Source: Pseudoalteromonas sp. S16_S37 (GTDB lineage: Bacteria > Pseudomonadota > Gammaproteobacteria > Enterobacterales > Alteromonadaceae). Taken from it: 64,000 bases of DNA. Below are positions 1 to 8,773 of this stretch, one piece after another (position 1 is the stretch's first letter; the number at the start of each line of letters is the position of its first letter). A program made the position numbers and the translations under genes. The DNA lies in contig NZ_JAAUWV010000002.1 of NCBI RefSeq assembly GCF_014694405.1, forward strand, positions 62,001-126,000, given 5' to 3'. The notes under the pieces were generated by a model. It had not been told where the DNA came from and did not search any database. It saw only the letters and a program-made list of their open reading frames with translations.

Positions 1-2039
1 CGTGCTAATGAAATCACCAACTCAGCAATCGCTCCTGAGTCACTATGGGGAATATCTTTAATAAAAGCTCTATCAATTTTTAAACTTGAAAATGGGAGTG
101 TCTGTAAATAACTCAGTGATGAAAAGCCAGTACCAAAGTCATCAATCGCCACTTCTACACCAAACTCTTGCAACTCACGTAATGTTTCTACTACAGCGCC
201 AACCTCATCCATCACCACGCTTTCGGTAACCTCTAGCTCAATAAAACGAGGTTCAACTTGGTATTCAAGCAGTGTGTCTTTAACACTTTGCGCATAATTG
301 GGCGCTTTAAACTGTGGCACTGATACATTCACTGCAATACTAATTTCTTTGCCCAAAGCAGCAAGTTTCTTTTGCTGTTCACATGCTTGCTCAAGTACCC
401 ATTGTCCTATTTCAACTATCAGACCGGCATTTTCCGCCAGAGGAACAAAGATCCCTGGGGAAATATAACGGCCGTTACCAGATGGCCAACGCAATAAAGC
501 TTCGCAACCGACCACTTCAAAAGTTTTGAAACACAATTGAGGTTGGTACCAAACCTCTAGCTTTCGGTGTTCGAAGTCTTGTCTAAGCTGGCGGATTAAC
601 CCCAACTTCCAAGCCATTTTTTCTTCAAGATCGGGGGTATAGCGTCCAACAACTCGGTTTTCTTGTTTCGCTTGGTTTAACGCGATGTAAGCTAACTTAA
701 GTGTATCTAGGCCATTGCAGGCAAAGTCATCTTGCTCACACACTCCCACTCTAAAATGAATTGACAACACATGTTCATTCACCTGATAAGGCGTTATTAA
801 GCTATCAACAAACATGCGCTCCTCAAAAGTAACTTTTGGTAGCAACATGGCAAACACATCAGCCCCAATACGGGCTAAAAACTCTGCTTGAGGAAATTCT
901 TGTTGTAGACGAGTCATGACTGCAATTAATAGCTGATTGCCGACTTCTTGTCCTAAACCATTATTAATATCCGAGAACTGCGCAATATCTATCAAAACCA
1001 ACAGAAGGTCAGTGTTTTTTGATTTATAGTACTTAGTTATTTGCTCTGTAAAACAAGCGCGATTTGGTAGTTTAGTTAGCGGGTCTTTGTAAGCTACGTC
1101 ACGTAACTCATTAAACAGTTTAATGTTGTCTAAACCCACGCTTACGTTGGCAAGAAACAATTCCATTAATTGCAACTGTGACTCTGTAGGCTGTATGTCT
1201 AATTCTAAATAAATTGCCGCACTGCGATTTTTACCTTTGAGTAAAACCGTCATGTCATGCTCTGTTTGCTGGTGCTCACCACTATCAAAGCAATTTTGCA
1301 CCTGCATAATAACGCGTCCGTTATCGAGCTGTTCTAACCCTTCTCCAAATGACTCTTGAAATTGAGTGGTACCACCAAGCACTGTAACGCGCTTATCATT
1401 ACCAAGCTGACCACTGACAATACCATTTGGCTCACTGCCTAAGATTTTTGCCAGATGAGTGACGACTGCCAAGCTAAAAGAGCGAATATCGCTATGGCCT
1501 AATATCCCTTTACACGCCTCTAAAATAGAATTCAGCGCTAAGCTTTGCGCTTCTAACTCACAAATTTGGCGATATGAGCGTACTGCAGTCATCATAGAAG
1601 TAACCAGCTTACTGCGTGTTAATTCCGTTTTCATTTTGTAATCATTGATATCGTAATCTCTGATCACTTGCTCTTCAGGTGCATGACCAGGCTGGCCGGT
1701 GCGCAAAATAATACGTACGTTATTATTTTTCAGCTCTTCGCGCACACGCTTCACCACAATTAATCCAGCGTCATCGGTTTCCATTACAACATCAAGTAAC
1801 ATCACGCTGATTTCTGGGTTGTGAATGAGTTTTTCGATAGCTTCTGCACCACTATATGCATGATGAAAGAAAAGCGAACGTCCCCAAAATTCAACACCAG
1901 ATAATGCGAGCGTAGTTACAGAATGGATTTCAGGATCATCATCCACAATAAGGATGTCCCAAGCGGCGCTTGCAACTTCAACTTCTTGCGTATCTTCATC
2001 ATGATCTAAAAACAAAAAATCATCTTGTTCAGACGCCAT
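1..2039 (-). CDS. Response regulator with DUF3369-like, degenerate GGDEF and EAL domains (3' end outside window)
   Basis: This encodes a cytoplasmic two-component output protein that probably degrades cyclic di-GMP. The ATG at 2039 is preceded by GAAGGG six bases away. Reading the minus strand gives a receiver domain at about residues 28-150 (acidic pocket IVDDDPE, probable phosphorylated Asp83 in MLLDVVME). A linker of the DUF3369 type follows, then a GGDEF-like domain and an EAL domain. The GGDEF signature reads GADVF, so cyclase activity is unlikely. The EAL signature is intact (EALLRW, ELEVTES, IDDFGTGFSSLSYL), so phosphodiesterase activity is likely. About 680 codons are visible and the C-terminus lies beyond base 1. 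No sensor kinase is adjacent. Confidence 0.9.
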   Translation of the reverse strand, partial: MASEQDDFLFLDHDEDTQEVEVASAAWDILIVDDDPEIHSVTTLALSGVEFWGRSLFFHHAYSGAEAIEKLIHNPEISVMLLDVVMETDDAGLIVVKRVREELKNNNVRIILRTGQPGHAPEEQVIRDYDINDYKMKTELTRSKLVTSMMTAVRSYRQICELEAQSLALNSILEACKGILGHSDIRSFSLAVVTHLAKILGSEPNGIVSGQLGNDKRVTVLGGTTQFQESFGEGLEQLDNGRVIMQVQNCFDSGEHQQTEHDMTVLLKGKNRSAAIYLELDIQPTESQLQLMELFLANVSVGLDNIKLFNELRDVAYKDPLTKLPNRACFTEQITKYYKSKNTDLLLVLIDIAQFSDINNGLGQEVGNQLLIAVMTRLQQEFPQAEFLARIGADVFAMLLPKVTFEERMFVDSLITPYQVNEHVLSIHFRVGVCEQDDFACNGLDTLKLAYIALNQAKQENRVVGRYTPDLEEKMAWKLGLIRQLRQDFEHRKLEVWYQPQLCFKTFEVVGCEALLRWPSGNGRYISPGIFVPLAENAGLIVEIGQWVLEQACEQQKKLAALGKEISIAVNVSVPQFKAPNYAQSVKDTLLEYQVEPRFIELEVTESVVMDEVGAVVETLRELQEFGVEVAIDDFGTGFSSLSYLQTLPFSSLKIDRAFIKDIPHSDSGAIAELVISLA

Positions 2040-2218
2040 TTTTTACCCTTCAATGCAATACTCTATTGTGCTTGTTTTAAGCTTAGGTTTACTAAGTCGT
2101 TTACCATCATACGAATTGTGGTACATTTTTACTACAAGATATAAATTTCATTCACACACATGAAATATTATAGACGATGTTCAAACACTTGCGTGTAAGA
2201 TGTCAGCAATATTGCATT

Positions 2219-2232
2219 AGGAGATATGTATT
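2219..2232 (+). promoter_or_regulatory. Ribosome binding site in front of an apparent ATT start codon
   Basis: AGGAG at 2219-2223 is followed by six bases and then ATT at 2230. The only nearby ATG (2226) lies two bases from the Shine-Dalgarno and runs into a stop after one more codon (ATG TAT TAA). The downstream gene's frame is open back to a TAG at 2218-2220. The spacing favours initiation at ATT, a rare but genuine bacterial start codon. A sequencing indel that hides an ATG is the alternative. Confidence 0.45.
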
Positions 2233-2760
2233 AAAACCCTCGTTATTGTAATAAAGGCCTTACTGTTAACCATTCTATTTTGTGTGGTGACGGGCTTGCT
2301 GCTACCTCACAAGTATCAATTAAAGCAACAAACATCCTTTGCAACGACTGATCTGGAGCAACTTTCTCCCTTACTTGACTTAAAACGCTGGTCTGAACTG
2401 ATGGTGTGGCAACGTATCAGTAAACCTCAAAATATGTACTTTTCTAGTCCAAGCTACGGAATTGGTGCTCATGCCTTGATAGATCATCATTTTGGAAAAA
2501 TTGAGCTGACTATCACCAAACAAACAGAGCTAGAAATGCAGTTTTCAGTGCTTTTTGACAATGAACACAGCGCTAAAGGCCAGTTATTATTCATTCGCCA
2601 CAACAATTCAATTATGGTGGTTTGGCAAATGAATGGGGCAATAAACTCTCCTCTTCTAGGAGGTTATGCGGCTCTCTATGTTGAGTATTATTTGCAACAA
2701 ATGATGATATCAGCATTTAATAATTTACAAACTGAACTTAAATTGCGAGCAGCTATATGA
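2230..2760 (+). CDS. Membrane-anchored SRPBCC (polyketide cyclase-like) family protein
   Basis: The protein is about 176 residues if translation starts at the ATT at 2230. The next in-frame alternative start, GTG at 2284, would cut off half of a hydrophobic N-terminal segment (IVIKALLLTILFCVV, then TGLLLP), so the upstream start is preferred. After the single membrane anchor comes a domain with features of the START/SRPBCC fold: an N-terminal SPLLDLKRWSELMVWQ stretch, a SYGIGAHALIDH turn and a C-terminal amphipathic helix. That fold binds small hydrophobic ligands, and no ligand is evident here. It overlaps the next gene by four bases (ATGA), so the two are probably translationally coupled. 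Family assignment is by pattern only. Confidence 0.6.
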   Translation: MKTLVIVIKALLLTILFCVVTGLLLPHKYQLKQQTSFATTDLEQLSPLLDLKRWSELMVWQRISKPQNMYFSSPSYGIGAHALIDHHFGKIELTITKQTELEMQFSVLFDNEHSAKGQLLFIRHNNSIMVVWQMNGAINSPLLGGYAALYVEYYLQQMMISAFNNLQTELKLRAAI

Positions 2761-3635
2761 GTGTAAAAAACGCCCAAGCTAAAGCAAGCCTTGCCGCCTT
2801 GATAGAAGAAAAACTTGGTTTCACTATGGTTAAAAGCCGTGATTTTGGCGCTCGTAGTGGTTCGGATAATAGTTACAGTGCAAAAGGCACCATGCCGATT
2901 AGCTACTCGGTTCGCAGTGAAGACAGCATTTTAAAGCGCGCACTAAAACGCCAGCAGCTAAATAAAATACAGCGCCAACAAAATATTGAGCAGATCACAG
3001 CGATGGCATTAAGTGTATGTCCTGATGTGACAAGTCAAGGACGTCCCGATCCAGATTGGTTAGAGCACTTTATTGATTTAGCAGAAGATATTGCCAATCA
3101 AAACATGCAAAAACTGTGGGCTAAAATTTTAGTTGGCGAGACTGTTTCTCCGGGAACATTTTCTATTAAGAGCTTGCAAACCCTTAAACAAATGACGCAA
3201 AGAGAAGCATCAGCGCTGCAAAAATGCGCGGCTTTGTGTGGTTATCTTGAAAAAGAAGACAGTTATTTGATCTTGCTTGGTTATTATAAGAAGCCTTCGT
3301 TCTTTGACCTACTCAGAAAAGGCAATAAAGAGTCGATAAACCTAAGTATAGCCGGCTTAAGCTTTCCTAATATTCTTACTTTAATGGACATTAACTTGAT
3401 TTATAGAAAAGAAATTGAATCGGCAAGCTTAAAACAGGGCCAGCCTTTACAGTTTTCTTTTCATAGTAAAAAACTCACACTTGTGCCTAAAAGTAATGAA
3501 CTGGTGCTTAGTTACTACAAACTGACCCAAACAGGTGATGAGTTGAAAAAACTAGTTAGTTCACCAATTAATAAGAAATATAAACAGCAACTGGAACAAG
3601 CCTTAGCTGAAGAGTTTGAGTGCCAATGGAGTTAA
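2757..3635 (+). CDS. TIGR03899 / DUF2806-like conserved protein
   Basis: This is a soluble 292-residue protein without a signal peptide or membrane segment. The middle part (RPDPDWLEHFIDLAEDIANQ followed by LQKLWAKIL-like text and PGTFSIKSL) matches what I know of the TIGR03899 family of gammaproteobacteria, related to DUF2806 proteins. Its function is unknown. It starts inside the stop codon of the upstream membrane protein (ATGA), so the two genes form one unit. The transcript ends at the hairpin at 3645-3670. Confidence 0.7.
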   Translation: MSVKNAQAKASLAALIEEKLGFTMVKSRDFGARSGSDNSYSAKGTMPISYSVRSEDSILKRALKRQQLNKIQRQQNIEQITAMALSVCPDVTSQGRPDPDWLEHFIDLAEDIANQNMQKLWAKILVGETVSPGTFSIKSLQTLKQMTQREASALQKCAALCGYLEKEDSYLILLGYYKKPSFFDLLRKGNKESINLSIAGLSFPNILTLMDINLIYRKEIESASLKQGQPLQFSFHSKKLTLVPKSNELVLSYYKLTQTGDELKKLVSSPINKKYKQQLEQALAEEFECQWS

Positions 3636-3644
3636 ACGCGCCTT

Positions 3645-3670
3645 AAAAAAGCGGCTACTGCCGCTTTTTT
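3645..3670. terminator. Bidirectional intrinsic terminator
   Basis: An 11-bp perfect stem (AAAAAAGCGGC / GCCGCTTTTTT) with a four-base loop lies between two convergent genes. The A and T runs on either side allow it to end transcription from both strands. Confidence 0.85.
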
Positions 3671-3686
3671 ATAAATGCGTCAACAT

Positions 3687-4448
3687 TTAGAAGTGAATTT
3701 CAACCCCAGCAAATGGGCCAGATGCATCGATATCTGTTGAAATATCATCAACATCATCAAGTTCCAATACCATAGAGCGGAAACCTGCTTTCACCGACAC
3801 ATCCATTGCCATGCTACCGATGATCTCCCACGCTACACCCACTTGATAATCTTGAATTTTACTGTCATCAATTGCCAGCATGCTGCCTTCAGCAAATACA
3901 CTAAAGCCAGTCATTGGTAAACCTACTTGCGCTTTTAAATAACCAAGCGGTACTAACCCTGAGAAATCACGTACTTCAGTGGTAGTTGCCCCTTGAGCCG
4001 TACCCGTTAACTTAATTGAGCCATCAAACTGCTTAACGTTTACACCAAAATCGAACGACACTAAATCATTATCAAAAATTTCATAATACAAGGTGTAGTC
4101 AACATGATTCAGATCAGTGACCGTACTTGCAGCAGTACCTACGGTAAAGTTCTTACCACCAAACTCAAAAGTCTCTGATAGCGTTGTTGAACCATCTAAT
4201 TCAAGTTCAGTATAACGAAGTTTGATATTTGGCACCAACGGGATCGGATGCTCTAGAGCGGCATAATAGCTAGAGAACGTTTTATCATCAAAGTTGAAGG
4301 TTTGAGCATTGCCCTTTTCAGCAAAGCTACCTGAGTTATCTGCTTGCCACCCTTGTGCTCCTAAATACAAACCAAGCAACGTGTCTGCTTGAGCAAAAGG
4401 TGCAAGACAAGCCATCGACAACGCGGCTGCGATACAGTATTTTTTCAT
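3687..4448 (-). CDS. TIGR04219 family outer membrane beta-barrel protein
   Basis: The 253-residue protein begins with a clear signal peptide (MKKYCIAAALSMACLAPFAQA, cleavage before Asp). The mature part alternates hydrophobic and polar residues, as expected for beta strands, and ends in an aromatic residue (GVEIHF), the usual outer membrane insertion signal. Pattern and length fit the TIGR04219 family, whose role is unknown. It starts three bases after the stop of the DUF2333 gene, so the two are likely cotranscribed. Confidence 0.8.
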   Translation of the reverse strand: MKKYCIAAALSMACLAPFAQADTLLGLYLGAQGWQADNSGSFAEKGNAQTFNFDDKTFSSYYAALEHPIPLVPNIKLRYTELELDGSTTLSETFEFGGKNFTVGTAASTVTDLNHVDYTLYYEIFDNDLVSFDFGVNVKQFDGSIKLTGTAQGATTTEVRDFSGLVPLGYLKAQVGLPMTGFSVFAEGSMLAIDDSKIQDYQVGVAWEIIGSMAMDVSVKAGFRSMVLELDDVDDISTDIDASGPFAGVEIHF

Positions 4449-4451
4449 TGT

Positions 4452-5438
4452 TTATCCTTGCGCTAAAAGTTCACTGAGTTCAATAAGAGCGGCATTAGCT
4501 CTTGAGATATAGTTTGCCATCACTAACGAGTGATTAGCAACCAATCCAAAGCCACTGCCATTTAATATCATAGGGCTCCACACTGTTTCTTGGGTTGCTT
4601 CTAGCTCACGAATGATCTGCTGCAAACTCACTGTAGCGTTCTTTTTTGCCAAAACATCTGAGAAATCGTGCTCTATTGCTTTTAAAAAGTGCAAAAGTGC
4701 CCAACTAGCACCTCTGGCTTCATAAAATACGTCGTCGATTTTCCACCATGACGTTTTTATTTCACTATGACTTGGTGCATAAGTTGCCTGGTTGGCAGCG
4801 CTATCTCCAGCTAGATCTGTATTCATCCGATCTTGACCAACACTGGCGCTTAAGCGCTGGCTTAAACTGCCTAAGCGTTTCTCAGCTTCCTTGAGCCACC
4901 CTCTTAAATTATCGGCTCTAGCATAAAACTGACTGTCTCTCTCTGCAGGATTTGCAATTTTTGAACGGTACTCTTTTAGATAATCAATGCCCGTTTGATA
5001 TTCACCCTCTGCGCTTGGCCAAGCCCATGCAGTTGAGCTGATATTAAATTGCGGTTGTGCCATCTTAAGCGCCGTGTGCTCTGTAGATTGAGACTGTGAG
5101 CGACTGAAGTCTTTACGCATCGATAAAGCCAAATCCCGTACCATCTCAAGCGCCCCGTATTCCCACGCCGGCATATTATCCATAAACACACTTGGTGGTA
5201 ACATGTCATTTGACAAATAACCGCCTGGTTTATTAAGCAGTGTTTCACTGACACTTATCAATGTATTTGTCGTCACATACCCTGTTACCAACTTCTCGTT
5301 GTGTTGCGCAGCTTGCTCTGTCGCTCGCGCAACAACATCAAACTTATCAGGCTCAACACTCCAATAAACTGCGAGTAAATAACCTAGGAAGATAAAAGCA
5401 CCCAGTGCACCAAAAAACTTTCCAATGTGTTGCTGCAT
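4452..5438 (-). CDS. DUF2333 family membrane-anchored protein
   Basis: This 328-residue protein has one N-terminal membrane segment (about residues 9-26, FFGALGAFIFLGYLLAVYW) and a large helical domain predicted to face the periplasm. The text GGYLSNDMLPPSVFMDNMP and WEYGALEMVRDLALSMRKDF is characteristic of DUF2333 as I know it. The molecular role of the family is unknown. It lies between the outer membrane barrel gene and a periplasmic copper chaperone gene with gaps of only 3 and 8 bases, which suggests an operon of envelope proteins. Confidence 0.8.
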   Translation of the reverse strand: MQQHIGKFFGALGAFIFLGYLLAVYWSVEPDKFDVVARATEQAAQHNEKLVTGYVTTNTLISVSETLLNKPGGYLSNDMLPPSVFMDNMPAWEYGALEMVRDLALSMRKDFSRSQSQSTEHTALKMAQPQFNISSTAWAWPSAEGEYQTGIDYLKEYRSKIANPAERDSQFYARADNLRGWLKEAEKRLGSLSQRLSASVGQDRMNTDLAGDSAANQATYAPSHSEIKTSWWKIDDVFYEARGASWALLHFLKAIEHDFSDVLAKKNATVSLQQIIRELEATQETVWSPMILNGSGFGLVANHSLVMANYISRANAALIELSELLAQG

Positions 5439-5446
5439 AATGGCTC

Positions 5447-5956
5447 CTAATGATGATTATGTTGTGAGTGATCATGCCCTTTTTGCTGCATCTCATCTTG
5501 TAAAGAGACAACCTGCAGAGAGGCCGTTACCTGTTCACCGTTAGCAAAAAGTAATGTTAAACTAAGTTGCTCATCTTTTTTCAGCTCTTCAGCGGGCTCA
5601 AAGGCCATCAGGTGATACCCACCCGGCTTAAATTCAATGCTGCTATGAGCCGCGATGGCTATTTCATTGACTTGTTGCATACGCATCATGCCATTTTGAT
5701 GAACATGTTCGTGCATTTCCACTCGACCCATTTTTGAAATCAATGCACTTTTCAATACTCTTTGCTTGTCACTGTGATTGGCTAAAGAAAAATATGCTGC
5801 AGTCGACTTTGCCGAGGGTAAAAACTGGCGAATTTTGGCGTTATTTAACTGTAGATTAGAGCCATGTTCTTGTGACTGGGCTTGTACTGAAAAAGTTAGA
5901 CTTGGGAGAAAAATAAGCGTTGCTGTAACGAATGCTCCCAGATATTTTGAAAACAT
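5447..5956 (-). CDS. PCu(A)C-type periplasmic copper chaperone
   Basis: The product is a secreted copper-binding protein of the PCu(A)C (DUF461) family, which delivers Cu(I) to cytochrome oxidase. I place the start at the ATG at 5956: it has AAGGAAAG just upstream and begins a normal signal peptide (MFSKYLGAFVTATLIFLPSL). The open frame continues 23 codons further upstream without a good ribosome site. The family's metal ligands are visible in VEMHEHVHQNGMMRMQ and in the later GGYHLMAF. The C-terminus is rich in histidine (HDHSQHNHH), which could bind additional metal. No copper exporter or oxidase gene is adjacent. Confidence 0.85.
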   Translation of the reverse strand: MFSKYLGAFVTATLIFLPSLTFSVQAQSQEHGSNLQLNNAKIRQFLPSAKSTAAYFSLANHSDKQRVLKSALISKMGRVEMHEHVHQNGMMRMQQVNEIAIAAHSSIEFKPGGYHLMAFEPAEELKKDEQLSLTLLFANGEQVTASLQVVSLQDEMQQKGHDHSQHNHH

Positions 5957-6041
5957 GAACTTTCCTTGACGATAGCAATAACTGCTTAAATCATAACATG
6001 AATTAAGCAGTTTCGCGTCAACCAATTGCAGTTTGAAGAAA

Positions 6042-6365
6042 CTAACAAGCCGACTTTGGCTCCATCACCAACCAACCGACTCCCACTAATAGCAACAATG
6101 GCAAGACGATGACAATGGAGTTAAATAGTAGCGCTAATACTAGCCCAATGAGCACTACCAATATCGCACCAATCAACCCCATTCCTAGTAACGCGACAAT
6201 CGCAATAAAAGCAATTGTGCCAACAAGTACCGTGAATAACTCCATTCCGACCCAGCTTAACTCCATTACAAAGTCAGGGATGCTTAGCCATGCCAACGGA
6301 GAGTTAAGCCACGACAATGTAGAACAGATCAACAGTGCTATAAGAACTAAAAATGCGGTTTTCAT
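6042..6365 (-). CDS. Small multi-pass membrane protein next to psp genes
   Basis: This 107-residue, very hydrophobic protein has three or four predicted membrane helices (MKTAFLVLIALLICSTL at the N-terminus, then AFIAIVALLGMGLIGAILVV and IVIVLPLLLLVGVGWLV). I do not recognise a named family. It lies 14 bases downstream of the PspC-domain gene and on the same strand as the PspA homologue, so it is probably the third member of a phage-shock-type operon. Confidence 0.6.
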   Translation of the reverse strand: MKTAFLVLIALLICSTLSWLNSPLAWLSIPDFVMELSWVGMELFTVLVGTIAFIAIVALLGMGLIGAILVVLIGLVLALLFNSIVIVLPLLLLVGVGWLVMEPKSAC

Positions 6366-6379
6366 TGCGTCTACTCCTG

Positions 6380-6583
6380 TTAAGACTTGCTCGGTAACAC
6401 GGCGTATGAAATACCGTACGCCATAGCAACCATAAACGGGAATTTTAAAAATATCAGTACAGTAAGCACCCTAGTTAACCAAATAGGTATGTCGAAACGT
6501 TGTGCGATACCAGCACATACACCCGCTAGCTTTTTATTTCGCAAATCACGAAAACACGCTTTTTTCTCACTATAAATACTCAT
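6380..6583 (-). CDS. pspC: PspC-domain protein
   Basis: This 67-residue protein consists of one PspC domain: a short N-terminal LRNKKLAGVCAGIAQRF, the signature of the family, followed by a hydrophobic helix. The start is the ATG at 6583, with AGGAG at 6591-6595 inside the last codons of the upstream pspA. In Enterobacteria PspC is an inner-membrane sensor that binds PspA or PspB under membrane stress. Here it is shorter than E. coli PspC and lacks the C-terminal periplasmic extension. Confidence 0.85.
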   Translation of the reverse strand: MSIYSEKKACFRDLRNKKLAGVCAGIAQRFDIPIWLTRVLTVLIFLKFPFMVAMAYGISYAVLPSKS

Positions 6584-6593
6584 AACTAAACTC

Positions 6594-7271
6594 CTAAGCA
6601 CTCACTTGAGTACTTTTTTGCTGCATTTGCTGTTTTAAGCTCGCCAGTTCAGCTGCTATCTTTTCGTCTCGTTCAAACTGTTCAAACTGCTGTGCTGTAG
6701 AGCTTTGCCCTAACTCATAACTTTCTACTTGCGCTTCAATACGCTCAACTTTATGCTCCAATTTTTCGAAGCGAGACAATACACCCTCTACGTCTTGGCT
6801 GTGCAAAGTACTGCGCGACTTTAGCTGTGCATTCACTGTTCGATGTGCACGCAATAGGTGTTGCTGTTTGGCTTTGAGTGCCTGAATCTTGTTTGCTAAC
6901 GTATCAGCATCGCTTTTCAATTTTGTTAGCGTTTCATCTAAAGTAGACTTTTGCTGCTCTAACGCCTGCATGGCCTCAACCAGCTGTTGCTTCTCTTTAA
7001 GTGCGGCTTTGGCTAAGTCTTCGCGATCTTTACTTAACGCGTGCTCAGCTTTTTGCTGCCACATATCTATTTGCTTGCTTTGATTTGCTTGACGGCGCTC
7101 AAGTGTTTTTTGCTCACAAATGATTGCTGCTGCCGTGCTACGGCAATCACTTAACGCATCGTTTAGGTCAATAAGTAACTGCGCTGCAAGTTTTTGCGGA
7201 TCTTCCGCTTTATCTAAAAACGCATTCACTTCTGATTTAATTAAGTCTTCAATTCGAGTAATTAAGGCCAT
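6594..7271 (-). CDS. pspA: PspA/IM30 family membrane-protection protein
   Basis: This 225-residue protein is almost entirely alpha-helical coiled coil (heptad-rich from about residue 25 to the end), with an N-terminal amphipathic segment (ALITRIEDLIKSEVNAFLDK) that matches PspA/IM30. PspA proteins assemble on damaged inner membrane and maintain the proton gradient. The start has AAAGGAG nine bases upstream. Downstream genes are pspC and a small membrane protein. No PspF activator gene is next to it, unlike in E. coli. Confidence 0.88.
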   Translation of the reverse strand: MALITRIEDLIKSEVNAFLDKAEDPQKLAAQLLIDLNDALSDCRSTAAAIICEQKTLERRQANQSKQIDMWQQKAEHALSKDREDLAKAALKEKQQLVEAMQALEQQKSTLDETLTKLKSDADTLANKIQALKAKQQHLLRAHRTVNAQLKSRSTLHSQDVEGVLSRFEKLEHKVERIEAQVESYELGQSSTAQQFEQFERDEKIAAELASLKQQMQQKSTQVSA

Positions 7272-7310
7272 GTTCTGCTCCTTTGCATAGGCGTTGGTTT
7301 AACTTGTTAT

Positions 7311-7327
7311 TCCAATCTTTATGCCAA
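7311..7327 (-). promoter_or_regulatory. Sigma-54-like promoter for the psp cluster
   Basis: On the minus strand the sequence reads TTGGCATAAAGATTGGA. It has GG at the -24 position, ten bases, and GG where the consensus has GC at -12. Transcription would start near 7299, leaving a leader of about 28 bases. psp operons are classically sigma-54 dependent, which supports the call. The imperfect -12 element keeps it tentative. Confidence 0.4.
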
Positions 7328-7434
7328 AATTAAAAACACTTAATAATCAATGATTTATCTAATTTTGTAGACTTAATTGCAATGTATAAATGTTGAACTG
7401 TAGCTTAATAGACTAAAAAATGAGGATTTTGACC

Positions 7435-7460
7435 AAAAAAAAGCCGCATAAAATGCGGCT
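7435..7460 (-). terminator. Intrinsic terminator of dusA
   Basis: On the minus strand an 8-bp stem (AGCCGCAT / ATGCGGCT, three-base loop) is followed by eight T residues. It lies about 22 bases beyond the dusA stop codon. Confidence 0.88.
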
Positions 7461-7482
7461 GATTTATTGTGTTTGATAAGGG

Positions 7483-8457
7483 CTACTCAGGAACAAAACT
7501 AAGCGCTTTTTCCATTACTCGAAGATCTGCGTCTTTTTTATGGCCATTTTCAGATAAATGACGCCTAAAACCCCTCGCCCCCGGCTGACCTTGAAAAATA
7601 CCCAACATATGACGAGCAATGTGCCAAAAATTAGCGCCAGACGACATCTGCTGCTCAAAGTAATCATACATGCTGCGCACAACTTGATGACGTGTTTGTA
7701 CAAAAGCTTCGTCACCATAGATAAGCTCATCCACTTGAGAGAGCATAAATGGGTTGCTATACGCTTCACGTCCAACCATTACGCCATCGATATGCGCCAA
7801 ATGGTGAAGGCTTTCATCCAGCGTTTTAACGCCACCATTAATACTGATGTGTAGCTCTGGGTAATCTTTTTTTAACTGATAGACGCGCGGATAATCAAGT
7901 GGCGGTACTTCTCGGTTTTCTTTCGGGCTTAAGCCTTGTAACCATGCTTTACGGGCATGAATAATAAAATCGTCGCAACCTACTTTAGCTGATGCTTCTA
8001 TTAAAGCTGTCAAAAACTCATAGGAGTCTTGCTCATCAATACCGATGCGCGTTTTAACCGTCACCGGAATATCGACCTGCGCTTTCATTGCGCCAACGCA
8101 ATCAGCAACTAATTGTGGTTCAGCCATTAAACACGCACCAAAACGACCGTTTTGTACGCGATCGGAAGGACAACCCACATTAAGGTTGATTTCACTGTAG
8201 CCATGCTCAGCAGCACGTTTTGCGCACTCCGCTAAAGCCTTTGGATCCGAGCCCCCAAGCTGCAATGCAACAGGCATTTCATGCTCACCAAAGCTTAAAT
8301 AATCACCTTTACCAAACAAAATCGCTCCAGTGGTGATCATCTCTGTATAAAGCACTGCATGCTTAGTTAACTTTCGGTGGAAAGTACGACAGTGTTTATC
8401 AGTCCAATCCAACATCGGTGCAACGCTAAAACGCCTATCTAATTCTTTTTTAACCAT
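7483..8457 (-). CDS. dusA: tRNA-dihydrouridine(20/20a) synthase DusA
   Basis: This FMN enzyme reduces uridine 20/20a in the D-loop of tRNA. The 324-residue sequence is full length and has the family signatures: APMLDWTD near the N-terminus, [20 protein letters not shown] with the catalytic cysteine, a [12 protein letters not shown] loop, INGGVKT, and [10 protein letters not shown] in the phosphate-binding region. The first residues ([18 protein letters not shown]) appear to come from an inserted element: a diverged second copy of a dusA 5' end ([19 protein letters not shown]) lies at 10752-10822. The gene therefore stays functional after integration with a replaced start and promoter. Confidence 0.95.
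   Translation of the reverse strand: MVKKELDRRFSVAPMLDWTDKHCRTFHRKLTKHAVLYTEMITTGAILFGKGDYLSFGEHEMPVALQLGGSDPKALAECAKRAAEHGYSEINLNVGCPSDRVQNGRFGACLMAEPQLVADCVGAMKAQVDIPVTVKTRIGIDEQDSYEFLTALIEASAKVGCDDFIIHARKAWLQGLSPKENREVPPLDYPRVYQLKKDYPELHISINGGVKTLDESLHHLAHIDGVMVGREAYSNPFMLSQVDELIYGDEAFVQTRHQVVRSMYDYFEQQMSSGANFWHIARHMLGIFQGQPGARGFRRHLSENGHKKDADLRVMEKALSFVPE
8403..8436. other. Attachment site (dusA-proximal junction of the element)
   Basis: Bases 8403-8415 (TCCAATCCAACAT) are identical to 10765-10777, and similarity continues rightwards (GG, GCAACG, AAA). The match lies in dusA codons for the APMLDW stretch and ends sharply on its left side in the distal copy. This is the expected trace of site-specific integration into the 5' end of dusA. 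Confidence 0.75.
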
Positions 8458-8536
8458 TTAGAAATATACCTCTTTAAATTCAAAACCTTACATCAACCAA
8501 ATGGAGAATTATTAAAAGTCCAAAAATGGCGTTTTT

Positions 8537-8582
8537 CGGCATAACCCCCCTATTTCACCCCCTGAGGGGCACAAAAATAGGA
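8537..8582. repeat. C-run / G-run motifs, possible integrase arm or excision-factor sites
   Basis: The stretch contains CCCCCCTATTT, CCCCCTGAGGGG and an inverted AAAATAGG. Related runs (CCCCTGTATTGGGGGG and ATAGGGGAA) occur near the opposite end of the element, at about 10679-10707. Placement just inside both element ends fits recombinase accessory sites, but no function can be read directly. Confidence 0.3.
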
Positions 8583-8591
8583 TATAAAATA

Positions 8592-8773
8592 ATGGCGTAT
8601 TATAGCATTTCGAAACGGCAGAGGAAGAATACAACGGTTTATTTGGCAAAAGTGCGAGTGAAGGAGTCTGGTGTTGAAGTTTTCTCAAAATCTAAACAGG
8701 TCATCAGCGTGCTGAAGTAAGGCGCTCTATTAAAAATGAACTAGCTTCCCTAGACTCTTATTTAGAGCATTAA
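8592..8773 (+). pseudogene. Remnant of a tyrosine-recombinase (integrase) gene
   Basis: The ATG at 8592 begins MAYYSISKRQRKNTTVYLAK followed by VRVKESGVEVFSKSK. This is the typical N-terminal arm-binding start of phage-type integrases. Coding then breaks: the frame stops at 8718-8720, while from 8705 another frame reads QRAEVRRSIKNELASLDSY and stops at 8771-8773. The catalytic domain of roughly 300 residues is missing, so the gene is an internal-deletion remnant. Its place directly beside dusA fits the dusA-specific integrases. The assignment of the short second fragment to the same gene is inference. Confidence 0.65.

Noticed and set aside
8526..8591. Upstream extension of the integrase remnant to an earlier ATG
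   Set aside because: The added residues do not look like an integrase start, whereas the ATG at 8592 gives the usual MAYYSI-type N-terminus.
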